This document shows positions 23,930-35,587 of a DNA stretch of 64,000 nucleotides, piece by piece (position 1 is the first letter of the stretch; the number at the start of each line of letters is the position of its first letter). The position numbers and the translations under genes were made by a program. Source of the stretch: Darksidea phi (lineage: Eukaryota; Ascomycota; Dothideomycetes; Pleosporales; Lentitheciaceae); NCBI GenBank assembly GCA_030770425.1, contig JASJFT010000015.1:62001-126000 (forward strand), written 5' to 3'. The notes below the pieces were generated by a model. That model was given only the letters and a program-made list of their open reading frames with translations, was not told the DNA's origin and searched no databases.

Positions 23930-24445
23930 TTTAATTTACCATCTTCGTCCTCGGTCTTCTTTTTATTCTCGGAATCCTTACTACGTAACCGCTTTAGCGA
24001 GCCTCTATTATTATCAAATTTAATTTTTATCTACTTTAACCTACTACTCTTATCCTTACTATATAACCGCTTTAGCGAGCCTCTATCGTTATCGAATCTA
24101 ATTTTTATCCGCTTTAATCTACCTTCTCTACCCTTAATCTCTTTACTAGCTTTTCTCTTCCTTATAAATATATCTACTTCTTTCTTAAGAGTATTTATAG
24201 AATCTCTAAGCTCGTCTAAACTTTTTATTTATATAAAAATAATCTTCTTTTAGTATTCGATATATTTTAAAAGGTTCCTAATAAATCCGAGGAGCGATTT
24301 AAAGTCTTAAGCTATTAGATCCTCGAATTCGAAGCTATATCGATAGTACTTAAACCCTTACTTTATATTAAATAGCTCCGTAGGGTTAATTAGAGGGGGT
24401 ATATTAATAACTCTAATTCTTTAGTCTTATATATAAAGGTAATAC
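23930..24445 (-). pseudogene. Coiled-coil protein relic with a 26-residue repeat
   Basis: The minus strand reads in one frame from about 24,440 (RIRVINIPPLINPTELFNIK), through YYRYSFEFEDLIA (about 24,310-24,345), DFKSLLGFIRNLLKYIEY (about 24,255-24,300) and SLDELRDSINTLKKEVDIFI (about 24,160-24,220). It ends in a very basic stretch, in which RLKRIKIRFDNDRGSLKRL is present twice with 26-residue spacing, and a KKKTEDEDGK tail. Stops are rare and fit Gln/Trp. The heptad-like middle and the Lys/Arg-rich end suggest a nuclear or nucleic-acid-binding helical protein. The family is unknown. Confidence 0.65.
23955..24110. repeat. 78-bp tandem duplication in coding relic
   Basis: CCGCTTTAGCGAGCCTCTAT occurs at 23,989 and again at 24,067, within two copies of a 78-bp unit. 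The unit encodes the repeated basic segment of the minus-strand coiled-coil relic. Confidence 0.8.
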
Positions 24446-25299
24446 TTATTTATTAGTAGCTTTAGACGGGACCTAAAGCGGGATCCGATAGTAGGACCGA
24501 AACTAGGCGTAGTATAGGATAAAACCATCCCTTTAAGGGGGCTATATTCTAAATTTATTATAAAGTTTATTTTTAGGTTTTCTATCTTTAGTTTATTAGC
24601 TTTACTAATCTTTAATTTATAGTACGGCTTTTATACGCTACTCGACTTTCTTCTACTAGTACTTTAATATACCCTATACTTACTTTAGATTAGCTTATAC
24701 TAAACGTCTTATACCCTAAACTACTAGATAGTATTATAGTACTTCTAACGTTATATAGCTAGTAACTAATTTATTAGTAGTTAGGAATTATTTATAATTT
24801 TTTTCTTAGAACGAGAGGTCCTAAATAGGCCTAAAGATAGAGGGTAATAATATACTTATATAAGACTAATAATATATCTATTAGTCTTTCTATTTATAGA
24901 AGTATAAATTCCCTAAATAGGTTCTATTCTTAGGATACTCGGCTATCTAACTTAACTACCTCTTATAAATCGTTACCGTCTCTATATATTAGATATAGTA
25001 TAGTAATATAGACTTTAATCCTCTTAATAGTCTAACGCGTAATACTAGAAGAGTAAAAGTTAAAGATATATAGTAACTATATAGATATATATACCTAGTT
25101 CGCGTAAGCTTATATACTAAAAGGGGTTAATAACGTATTAGGAAAACTCTATAGTAGATATTAGTTTCGGGTCTAGTTAATAGGATAGAGTATAGAATTA
25201 TAGTCGTTCCGTATAGCTTATATAGTACCGAAATTACGTTTATAACGATAAATAGTATTAGTATACCCTTATATTCTTAATTATTTTACTATAAATTCT

Positions 25300-26060
25300 T
25301 ATATTAAAGAAGTAACCGATATAAGAGTACTATAGAAACGAGTAGTCCTATAGTAAGTAAAGAAAGAGCTATCGATTCGTATATAAAATATATCTTTATC
25401 CCCCTATTCTAGATAAGAAAATCTAATAAATCTCGTATTAAGGGATTCCTAAGATAGAAGATAGTATCGGGTATAGTAAAGAGAATAATTACTATATATA
25501 CTAGATACGTAATAGAAGAAGCTATAAATAAGGTACGATAATAGCGGGTAAGCTATTTATACTACGAGTTAGCTAGTCGACGGGTTCTAATAGGGGTTCT
25601 TATATTTATACCGACGATTAACTAGAGGGTATATATAATAAATAGATCTATCTACTTAAATCGACTAGTAGAGGTAATCGTTATTATAACTACTATTATA
25701 TTATTTATAAGTAAGATAGCTTAAGTAGCGTCGAATCTAGTAGCTAAAACCCTCTCTTAGAGCTAGTCTACTCTAGAAATCGTATTTATCTTATTCATTC
25801 TATATAGCTTAGTATCCCGGTATATAAGTATAATACTTAGAATTAGTCTAACTAAGAAGTAAATAATATAAGTAATAAGAATAGTATATACTATTTTAAA
25901 GAGAAGACGAGCTATAAAGATATACTATAGAAATTTCTACTAGCTATAGCTTAAATAGTACTTATATACTAGACGCTTTAGTCTTTTATCCGCCTCGCGT
26001 ACTTAACTAGTCTATCTAACCCGTTTTAAGAAGGCGCTCCTAGCCGTATAGTCGTTAATT
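25300..26060 (-). pseudogene. Polytopic membrane protein relic
   Basis: Reading the minus strand from about 25,880 gives a coherent frame with several hydrophobic helices. These are ILITYIIYFLVRLILSIIL (about 25,830-25,885), ILLINNIIVVIITIT (about 25,675-25,720), LFIIYTLxLIVGINI and ITYLVYIVIILFTI (about 25,470-25,515). Charged loops such as YRDTKLYRMNKINT and RTRRLANS lie between them. An ATG (CAT on plus at about 25,796) has escaped mutation in a loop. The number of helices cannot be fixed. No transporter signature is visible, so I leave the family open. Confidence 0.5.
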
Positions 26061-27629
26061 TAATCTTTCTTTATATAGACGATAAGATAAAACTATCTAC
26101 GTCCTCGATTAACTTATTTAAGTATAGAAGGAGAGGTTATACTTAAATTCTTAGTACTATAGAGTATTATAGTACTATATACTTTCTTTATACCATAGAA
26201 GACTCGCTAAGCTAAAGATATATATACCTATCTTATAGTAAGTAATAGAAGATTTACGTAAGACCTTTACTTAAACTAGTAGATTATCCGTTTTATAAGT
26301 ATTATATTAAAAAGTAGTTTAAGTAGAATAGAATATACCTAATATATAGATAGGTTATACCTAAGGGAGATATACTTAATTAGCCTTATAACCCTTCTAT
26401 ATAGCTATTCTATTTAATATATACTTAAAAAGTAGATAGTCTCGTTAATCTATATCTAGTCTAAGACTATACTATACTAAGATATATCTTCCGGTCTCCT
26501 ATTCGCTTAAGTAGTTAGTTACTACGCTATAGCTTAGGGTACTAAGAATAGAGGATTTAGTACTACTAGGATACCGATTAATATAGCTAAGTATATCCTT
26601 AATAATAGTATACCTATTTCTACCCGCTCTTACTAGCTAAGCGGTATACGAGTTTTTATTTATTAGAAGTTTCCTTCTACTACTAAGAGATCTATATAAA
26701 ATATTATTATCCCGTAGAGCGTAATTAGACTAGCTCTTAAATTAGAAATCTATTATCTATATAACCCGGGGGCTAGCCTATTAACTAATATAATACTAAT
26801 AAATACTAATTATTATTAAGTCTAAATAAACCTATAACTCTAGAAAAGTCTACTCCTAGAAATTAACTAGTACGTTAATCTTTTTACTTATTATTATAAA
26901 TATATTTTCGAATTTAGCTATTTAATCCTTAATCCCTTTAAGCCGTTCTAAACCCTCGTCCGATAAATAGCTAGCGCTAGAGTTGGTAGAGCTACTTCTT
27001 CTTCTATCTAGGCTCCCGGAGTCTCTTTCTCTCTTTAGGCTTCTTACCCTCTATAGTATCTCCCGGATTCTTAAGCTATATACCCTTATTAAGTAACTTT
27101 TAAGAACCTCGGTCTAATATAGATATTTAGCTTTCTTTAGCTAAGGTATTTTAAGTCTATTATTAATAAAGAAATCCTCTATTATCCTATTAGCCTTACT
27201 TTTCTAGATAGCTCTATAGCCCGACCGGTTAAGGAACTTATAACTACTATCCTCGTACTCGAGCTAAATAGTATAGTCTAGATACCTATTTAGGTTTTTA
27301 CTCTCTTTAGCGGCGACCCCTTTAATTTAAAGAAATTCTTTTTAATCTTTTAGTATATACGTATTTATTTTACTTCGTATATTAATATACTTAGACTTTA
27401 ATAGCTACTCTAGGTAGCCCCTAGCTACTATTTCTCTAACGTCGGCTACGTTCTTAAAGACTATAGGATTCTTCTACCCTTTCTTTTTAATAAGGAATAG
27501 ATATCTTATTATAGTTAGGTTCCTAAGTATATTAGTAGTCTCTATTAGTACTATTACTATTATTCTCTTACCCTTTTTAGTTAAACCTAGTTTCTATTTA
27601 GTTATAGGTTTTAGTAATACTTTTATCTT

Positions 27630-27762
27630 CTTAGTAGACGTAGGTATTACCGGCCCCTTAGTAGACGTAGGTATTACCGGCCTCTTAGCGGATATAGGTA
27701 TTACCGGCCCCTTAGTAGATATAGGTATTACCGGCTCCTTAGTAGACGTAGGTATTAGTAGC
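27630..27762. repeat. 27-bp tandem repeat, 5 units
   Basis: The unit TTAGTAGACGTAGGTATTAC plus CGGCCCC is repeated five times. On the minus strand it encodes a nine-residue Pro/Thr-rich repeat (GPVIPTSTK) inside the J-domain protein relic. Copies differ at a few positions, including GCGGAT for GTAGAC. Confidence 0.85.
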
Positions 27763-28324
27763 TCTAGTTACTCTAAGAGAAATACTTCGGGATATATCTT
27801 CTAATTCGAATAGTAATACTTACTAATAAATTTATCTAACCTCTTATTTACTTTATCTATTTCCTAACTCGCCTTATTATTATCCGGGTTCTTTTTAATA
27901 CGGTAGATAAATAGTATAGCCTCCTAATAATACCCTACTAGTCCTTAATAATCGATTATCCCTTTTTCGACTAGCTTAATACTATTATCCTCGTTTATCT
28001 TCTTAATCCGATCGTTAATCCCGCCTAACTATTAGATTATAGCCTTCGATTTAGAATTCTTCTAAAGATTAGTAATATATATATTAGCTTCTCGATATAA
28101 ATCTATACGTTTAAGGGCTAGAGCTAGCTTTTTATAATTAATTTCTATACTATTCTAGTCGTTGTTACCCTTATTATCGCTATTACCCTTATTATTACTA
28201 TCGCCCTCCTTATCTATCCCTCCTTTACTAGGATCTATTAGTTTTCCCTTATTATTAATAAATTCTTTACTAGCTTCGACTTTATCTTTAGAAATTTCGA
28301 ATATATCTATAGCCGCTTTTAGTC

Positions 28325-28380
28325 CTAAGTAGATAAGTTAGTCTAAGACTTCTACCTATATTATTACTACTATTACTTAC
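28325..28380 (-). other. Fossil spliceosomal intron, 56 bp
   Basis: Within the J-domain relic the minus strand has GTAAGT at the 5' end, a GACTAAC branch-point-like site about 18 bases from the 3' end, and CTTAG at the end. Removing it joins codons in the correct phase inside the J domain. Size and signals are typical for filamentous fungi. None of these three signals contains CA or TG, which explains their survival. Confidence 0.75.
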
Positions 28381-29739
28381 TTTAAAAGGCTTTTTTTATA
28401 CTAGGATACTTATTTTTATCTAGGTAAACCCGAAGAGATAACTTTTTATATACGTCTAGAGCTTTTTTATAATCCTTAACTTCGTTTAGACTAAGGATTT
28501 TAAAGTATAAGTTAGAGGGTAGCTCTAATATTCTTATAACTTCTTTCTCTTACTTATCCGTCTAAGATTTTCCCTCTTTCTTCTTACCCTCTTTCTTATT
28601 AGTATCCGTTTTAGATAATTTCTATAGATCTATACTATTTTTATTTAAAAGTCTATTACTCTTATTTCCGAAAGCTCCGTCTTCTTATAGAGGCTTAGCT
28701 ATAGTCTTTTTCTTTTTAGCCGATTTACGTTTAACTTACTACTTCGTTTTACTACTCTTTACTAAAGCTCCTTAGTTATTATCTCTAGTAGTTTAATTAT
28801 CTCCCTTATCTAATATAGAAGCTTATAAGGTCCTAGTTATAGGACTTTTCTTTTTAACTAATCTACCTTTAGCTTACTACCCCATTTTACTATTCTCTAC
28901 TAAATCTCCTTAGTTATTTTCTTCGGTAGTCTATTTATTTATAGACTACTCCTTCTCTTTACTCCTTATTCTATTATCTACTTTATTTCGAGTAACTTCC
29001 GGCTCGAAAGTAGCCTCTAGCGTTATTATTAGTCTATTCTATATAGCCCTTCCGCGCCCCTTTAGTATATTATTAGTATTCTCGGTGTAATAATCGATAT
29101 TTAAAGCTATTACTATACTTATTATAAAATATTTAATTATAATTTATTATTCTAGAAATTTTAGGTAGATAGAGCTATTTCTTAAATATTAGACGCTATA
29201 CGAATTTAGCTACGGTATCTCTCCTAGACTACTTTCGACCCCCTATTCTTATAGCCCTTAAATCGGACCCTTAGAATCGGTATATATAACTAAAATAGAT
29301 ATTAATATAATTTTACTATATTATAGTATTCTTTATATTTTTTATATATAGTACCTTACTACCTCTATTTAAACCTTAACTTTAGATTCTATACTATCCT
29401 AAGCTATATATACCTAGAATAGGGTTATTAGATATATTTAGTTATACCCGTACCTTCGTTTCCTATAGGACCCTATTCGGGAACCTCCTTCTAGCTCCTA
29501 TTTAGGGATAGTATTATTAAAGATTACCTTCGGTCCCTAGCTTTAATACCGTCGAAGAATTATAACTATAACGGGTTCTATTAAGTTTTTTAACTAAATT
29601 TAGGGAAAGAAAATATTAAGATAGCCTCTATAACTACGTTATATACGTTTTTATAATCGCCTTAATACTTATAATTTTAAGATTAGTTTTAGCTAATAGG
29701 GTAACGCGTATTAACGTAACTCTAGTATTAGAACTAGTA

Positions 29740-30240
29740 CCTCTATTCTATCTTCCGCTATAGGTAAATGGTTTATTCCTACTAATAGAGGTTATAGTCT
29801 AAATTAATTTTAGTAATCTATTAGAATTAGCTATTATTATACTTATTAACTCTTCTATTTCTACTTCGTACGGAGTTAGGAATCTATCTACCTTCTCTTT
29901 AAATATAACTATATATCGTAGACTCTATATAATAACTAACTTTATATCCTATACTATAGATCTCGTTTATAATACTACTATAGTCTTAACTAGCTTTACT
30001 AAACCTACTAGTAATATTAATACGACCGCCGGGTCCTTAGGTCGACTATTTATAACGCTAATACTAACTAACCTTAGTCTTCTTAGTAGCGGGGTAATAT
30101 TAAAGAAAGGTAATCTTAATATATTTTTATTTACTACTATTACCTTATCGTATTTTCTATAGCTATTAAAATTTAGGTATTTAACTACGGAAGGAACTAT
30201 TAACTACTAAATTAAGATCGTACTTTACCCCTAGAGCTTA
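29740..30240 (+). pseudogene. Relic of an unknown, possibly secreted or membrane protein
   Basis: A plus-strand frame from about 29,740 to 30,175 has only two stops in about 145 codons. It includes VNGLFLLIEVIV, LAIIILINSSISTSYGVRNLS (about 29,825-29,890), FTKPTSNINTTAGSLGRLF (about 29,995-30,050) and LTNLSLLSSGVILKKGNL. The Ser/Thr/Asn-rich, hydrophobic composition suggests a cell-surface or membrane protein, but the opposite strand is also partly open, so direction is not certain. No family recognised. Confidence 0.4.
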
Positions 30241-30244
30241 AATA

Positions 30245-32240
30245 ATCCTATTTTTATATTATAAATATATAGTATATAGATAAGCTTCTACCTTAGTACT
30301 TAACTTAGAAACCTTTATATAAATTAGGGATTTTAGGTCGATACGATCTAAGGCTATTTTATATTACTAGTTACCCGAATATATTAACTACTATTTATAG
30401 AGGTAATAGTAAATTAGATATAAAGTATCTTAGTATACTTATTAGTAACTATACTATATTAACGTACTATAGAAATACTATAATTTATTTTAGAAAATTA
30501 TATAAGACCTTAAGTACGTATATTCTTACTTACTATAAAATAAAAATAATCCGGATTCTATAAGGTTAGTATAGCTTTACTATAAACTTTAAATAGATAA
30601 CTAGTTAACTTTTAGTAAAACTTCTAATAATATTCCTAGCGAAGATTCTTTAGCTCTTTAATATAGTTATATTATACGACGGTATCTCTTTTAATCTCTT
30701 AGGTAGGTTTCTATCTAGTAACTCGCTATTTTTAGACGTTATTTCTAGTTATACTTATAGGGACGAGACTTATTACTAAACTAAGTCTTAAAGCTTATTT
30801 TTAGAGTTAGGGCGCGTAAGTTACTTATAGATATTAGAGGTAAATATATTATAGCTTAATAGTCTACTTATAATCTAGCCTATAGATAGTAACTTCTAGG
30901 TTATTAATCTATATATAGAATACTCTTCGTATAGTTCTAAATTTTTAACTCTAAGTCTATATTAGGTAGCTTTTTATACTAGTTATATTTACTTTTTAAA
31001 CTATCTAATCGTCTCTTTAGTCGCTTATTTTTATTTTTAGATTGACTAGTTATCTATAGCTATATAGAGTAAAGTATATTAGTACTTAAAGACGGATAAC
31101 TTATACTAGTAAAACCGTTCTTTCTAAAATTAGCTAAGGCTTAATAGGAACCCTTTTTTAGTTCCTAAAAACCCCGCTACTTAGATATATCTAAAATTAG
31201 TATAGATTAATTAGTACTTTAGATAGACGTAAATAATACTAGCTCTAGTAAGGGAGAGAAGAAGGGCTAATTCTAAGCGTAGCTACGAAGCTATACCTTA
31301 AAATAAGAGTTATATTATAACTTAGTCTAGAATCTATTTTTAAAGAAAAAGCTTAGTCTAGATATACTAATAAATATAGTAATTATATTAGATTCCTTTA
31401 TAAATAAATTTTACGGCTAGCTTATATAGTTACCTCTACGTATACTCTTTATATACGTATATAAGTAGCTCTTCTAAAGATACTATAATAATTAACTTAG
31501 TTCTTTACGTCTATATTCTTATAGTAATATACTATAATAGAATCTATTAAGTTCTTATATATAATCTAATAATACTATAAACCCGAAGCTTTCTATCTTC
31601 TTAATTTCTATTACTTTCTTTATATCTACTCTATATTAAAAATAATATCGTTAATACTCTTTACTATTCTTTTTACCCTTCTACTATATATTAGTCTTAC
31701 TACTTCCTAAAGCTTCGAACTTACTTTAAATATAGTAGAGGTAGCGAATCTATAGGTATAGAATATAAGTAAGGTCTTATAGTTCCTTAACGTCACTAGT
31801 ACCTTATCGGGGACCGACTTTACTAATTAAGCTACTAATACTTTTATATTAGAAAAAGATAAATTAGTCTAGAAGTAAGTTCTTAATAATATATTTAGCG
31901 TTAATCTATCCGTCTAAGCTACTAATAGTATACTTATTAGATAGGGGACGTTTTAAACTATTATTTCTCTTTTATAAGATATAGCTTAGAATAATATTTT
32001 ACATATTAGTAATATAGATACTATTAATAATATTAGATATATATATATATTACCTACTATTAATTTATACTTTTCCGCTATAGCTAATAAGACTAGTAGT
32101 ATATAGCTTCTAGCTATTTATCCCCTAGTATATTAATAAGGGCTAATATTTAAATTAGGAGTCGTTATTTTATAAACTAATTAGGTATCTAGTAATTAAC
32201 CTTATAAAAGAATAGTAATAATAGTTAATTTTATAATATA
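30245..32240. other. Unresolved RIP-mutated sequence
   Basis: No motif I can name. The right part may contain the N-terminal half of the plus-strand relic at 32.3 kb. Confidence 0.3.
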
Positions 32241-32249
32241 AGTATATTA

Positions 32250-32960
32250 GATTCTTAAATCCTAAGTTAGTAGCTCCTAATCTACGTACCGACCTAGAGA
32301 TAATATAATATAATAGGTAAGATCTAGACTATAATTTATAGTACTATAAAGATCTCGTATCTATAAGCTTCCTATAAATAGACGTCTTTAGCGTAGTAAG
32401 TACTAGTCTAGGTAGAGTATAATAGGACGGAGTAATCTTATAAGCTAGTAACGGCGTCCCTTATAAGTACTTAATAGGAAGATAGTATTTAATTCCTAGC
32501 GTCTACTATACCACCGATACTAACTATAGGGTAGAGAATAGACTTAATATTAGCTACGAACGTATTAATTATCGAGATAGAGATATCTTCGGGTAGAGTA
32601 ATTATAGAAGCGTTTAACTTTAGACGTAGAATTATCTTATATAAATAGTTTATAATTATTTTATATATAAGTATAGTTAACTATAGGTCGTATTCTAGTA
32701 GATTAAAGAGGTTAACGCCCTTCTATTAAAGAGAGTTTCTAGGTATTTAGGGTCTAATTATCCGCTTTAAACGTATATTACTATACCTTTATAGTATAGC
32801 GCTTAGGTAGTATAAGGTAGTTATTTCGCCGATATATATAAGGGGATTATATTATAGCTCTATCTATATTTAGAATAGCTCGGAACTCTATATAATAAGA
32901 AGATTCCCTAAAAGTAATAGTTAGTATAGATATAATAAGAAGCTAGAGAAATAAGTAATC
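32250..32960 (+). pseudogene. Relic of an unknown protein
   Basis: The plus strand reads in one frame from VAPNLRTDLEII (about 32,270) through DLVSISFL-x-IDVFSVVSTSLGRV (about 32,346-32,415), DGVIL, ASNGVPYKYLIGR (about 32,448-32,485), YLIPSVYYTTDTNYRVENRL and SYERINYRDRDIFG (about 32,550-32,595) to YFADIYKGIIL. Stops fall at likely Gln/Trp codons. The VPYKYLIGRxYLIPSVYHTTDT part has the look of a hydrolase-type loop near a His, but I cannot assign the family. The N-terminus lies somewhere in the preceding kilobase. Confidence 0.55.
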
Positions 32961-33857
32961 GAGACTAGTCTATAGGTAGTCTATACTAGGATTCTCTCTC
33001 TAGATACTTAACTTATATAAATATTAGAGTACTTAACTTCCGATTCTATACTATACGTAATAGATTATAATAGGGGCGAAGGCGGGCTAGTATAAAGATA
33101 GACGTAGGTATTAAAGTAGTAAACTAGTAAATAAGTATTATAAAAGTAAAATCTAAAGTAATAGTAGGAAAAGTAGTATATTAGATATATAAGAGCCTAA
33201 GTAAGTAAACTAGTTTAAAATTAAACCTCTTTTCTTAGCGTTATATAACTCGCCGTACTAGTATCTTTTAGATATACCTTATAGAAACTATTCTATAGTA
33301 CTATATCTAATCTATAGAATATTAAGTTCTTCTATATAAAGAGCTTTTAGATAGTCTTAACTACGCGTAACTTTCTCGTACTACCCCCCTAATAAACTAG
33401 TATAGTTAGTCTACCCCCGTTTAATTCTACTAGATACTATAGGAAGTATAAACGATATTAATAATAACGATGGTAGTAATAAGAATAGTATATACTACTT
33501 AAACTCTTAAAACCCTAGTCTAAATACGTTTATCTTAGCCCTAAAAAATACTATTCTAGTCTTATTTTTTACTACTAGTCTAAATACTAAGATACCCTAA
33601 TATAGATAATACGTCTTTTCTAGATAAGTACGGATATAGAGAGGTATACTAGTTTAGTAATTCTACTATATCTAACTTTAACTTAATTTAATATTTAAAG
33701 GATCGTATATTATAAGACCGAATTAACGAAACTATCTAATATACCTAGTATTAGCCGAATCTTAAGACGGCTTATAGTATAGTATTAAAAAAAGATATAT
33801 AAAAAGTAAAAAAAAAGATATATAAAAAGTAGAAAAAATAAAATAATAAGTACTTTC

Positions 33858-34022
33858 TAAATAAGCTACTAGGCTTATACTATCGCTAATTCTTCCTCTT
33901 CGTAGAGCGGATACGTTATAGTTACTACGAGTACTTCCGGAATAAGCTACTAGGCTTATACCATCGCTAATTCTTCCTCTTCGCGGGGCGGATATACTAT
34001 AGTTACTAATTTACTATTTTTA
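33858..34022. repeat. 81-bp tandem duplication
   Basis: Two copies of an 81-bp unit start with AATAAGCTACTAGGCTTATA (about 33,860 and 33,941) and share CATCGCTAATTCTTCCTCTT (TATCGC in copy 1). The period is a multiple of three, consistent with a coding repeat, but I could not fix a frame for a surrounding gene. The second copy retains one CA. Confidence 0.8.
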
Positions 34023-34029
34023 TTAAAGG

Positions 34030-34650
34030 TAGATAGCGGCGTCGAAGTAGTATTTTAGGTATTTTTTATCCTTAGTATTATTTAATTCTTACCATTTTAC
34101 GTGGTCGATATACTAAGAGAAGCTATTAATAAAAACTTATACTTACCTACTTATACTTACTAAGAAGTTAATAAGAGCTTAAGTAATAGTATATTAGGTA
34201 AAGCCGCTACCGTTAGAAATATAGATAGGGGTAGCGAATAGAGGGCTTATAAGGATCTAATTCTTCCGTCGTTTTAGTAGAGAGAGATAGAGATACTAGT
34301 AGAACGAACGATTTATTATATAATAGGAAGGGAAATAATAATAGAAAGTCTAAAAGGCCCCTATAGTTCTTATATTACTAGGGTAGTAGAAGGTAATAGC
34401 TAGGTAGTCGATAGGGTATATTAGCTCCCTTAGCGTCGGTATACGGCGTACGGCGCTAGTTAAGGTAGTACTTAGAGGCGACCCGTAGTCGTATATTAAA
34501 CTCGGGTTCTCTATAATTAATTAGTATATAAAAAGGGATATACTATTACTATTCTAGAATAGACTAGCTCTAAGCTAGTAAGTAGCGGGAGATATTATAA
34601 GAAGATAAAGTAGAATACCTTATAGAATAGAGCTAAAGATACTTCTTATC
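34030..34650. other. No recognisable gene
   Basis: RIP-mutated sequence. TG at about 34,100 (ACGTGGTC) escaped. I see nothing else to report. Confidence 0.3.
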
Positions 34651-34654
34651 TAGG

Positions 34655-35110
34655 TAGGAGGCCTATAAATAGGTATTATATATTATTATATAGCGTTTCT
34701 AGTTATTTTACTAGAGTATCTTTATCGATTAATTTTATATATTCGTCGTAAAAATCTATAAGCTTTCTATTATTCTCTAATAGATAGTCTAGGCCCTAGA
34801 TCTCCTACGTTACTTTAAGCGAGTTTAGAATCTAATTATCTTTAACTTAGTATTACCCTCGATCTTATAGATACTTTACTCTTATAGTTTCTATTTTAAG
34901 GAAATAGTTTATTCGGAGACCTAGGGAGCTAATTAAGGTATAGAGGTCCTTAATAGAGTAAGAAGAGTATAAAACTAAAGTAATCCTCTTACTAAAATCT
35001 ATATAGGTTTTAAGAAATAAACTTTATATAGTTTAAGTAAATCTAGTATCTATCTATAGCGCTCTAGTTTCGGTAGAATATCCGGTATATTAAAATAATA
35101 CTTATATTAA
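34655..35110 (-). pseudogene. Relic of an unknown helical protein
   Basis: The minus strand from about 35,085 reads LPKLERYR, ILDLLKLYKVYFLKPI (about 35,005-35,055), LVRGLL and FYTLLTLLRTSIP in one frame, then a basic segment EGNTKLKIIRF and RLK-x-RRRSRA at about 34,790-34,850. The pattern is alpha-helical and may be an N-terminal domain of a signal-type protein. It lies downstream of the BCS1-like relic on the same strand, so the two could be co-oriented neighbours or parts of one locus. Confidence 0.45.
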
Positions 35111-35587
35111 TAAACTTTTTCTTCTATAAATTCTAACGTAACTATACTAGTAACTATAAGAGTTTATATAAAAGAAATTAGTATAGTAGCTTATATAATT
35201 CTACCCTACTATACTTAGTATATATTATTAAGGTTAAAGTAAGTATAGTACTTAGTATATATTATATAGGAGTAGTAGTTATCTTAATATTATCTAATAA
35301 GATACCGGTAATCTAAATAATATAGGATTTATCTTATAGTAGTATCGCGATAATATATAAAGTAGCTAGACTAGTAAGAGGATTATCTAATCTTAACTAG
35401 TAAGAGGTCTAAGTCTAGGCCTCTAAATAGATAGATTCGTCTTACCTAATCTATTAGTAGAGGCCTAGGTTTCTATATTATTATATACTAAGGATACTAG
35501 AGAGGGTACTTAAAATCTAATAGTAGCTATATAAAAGATTATATATATATAATATTATATATCTAAGACTAAAATCTATTATATCTA

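Larger units (their letters stand above)
26790..29100 (-). pseudogene. DnaJ (J-domain, Hsp40-type) protein relic with intron
   Basis: The minus strand from about 29,095 carries an N-terminal Lys-rich, low-complexity region with a repeated AKKKKT/VKKKSP segment. The J domain follows at about 28,381-28,530: LYFKILSLNEVKDYKKALDV, YKKLSLRVYLDKNKYPS (HPD now YLD, codons TAC CTA GAT), KKAF. J domains recruit and stimulate Hsp70. An intron at 28,325-28,380 interrupts the domain; joining across it in phase gives AF-Q-RLKAAIDIFEISKDK. Downstream, an almost stop-free frame runs to about 26,800. It includes a Gly/Asn-rich stretch, a five-fold nine-residue repeat PVIPTSTKG, a KRITVIVL-type segment and a SSSTNSSASYLSDEG tail. 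About 700 residues in total. This is a large, non-canonical J protein, not a Ydj1-type chaperone. Confidence 0.8.

Noticed and set aside
25600..25640. ADD-like reverse transcriptase motif (TATACCGACGATTAAC)
   Set aside because: No other RT motif lies at the right distance, and the minus strand of the same region reads as a coherent membrane protein.
27630..27762. CRISPR array
   Set aside because: The repeat has no unique spacers; it is a coding 27-bp tandem repeat within a eukaryotic J-domain relic. The same argument excludes the 60-bp array at 62.5 kb, which has short variable tails but no spacer-length unique parts.
29830..30180. Open frames of 100 codons or more as active genes
   Set aside because: In this composition ATG is almost absent and frames without TAA/TAG arise by chance or by mutated codon use; none has a start, and all lie in RIP-saturated DNA.
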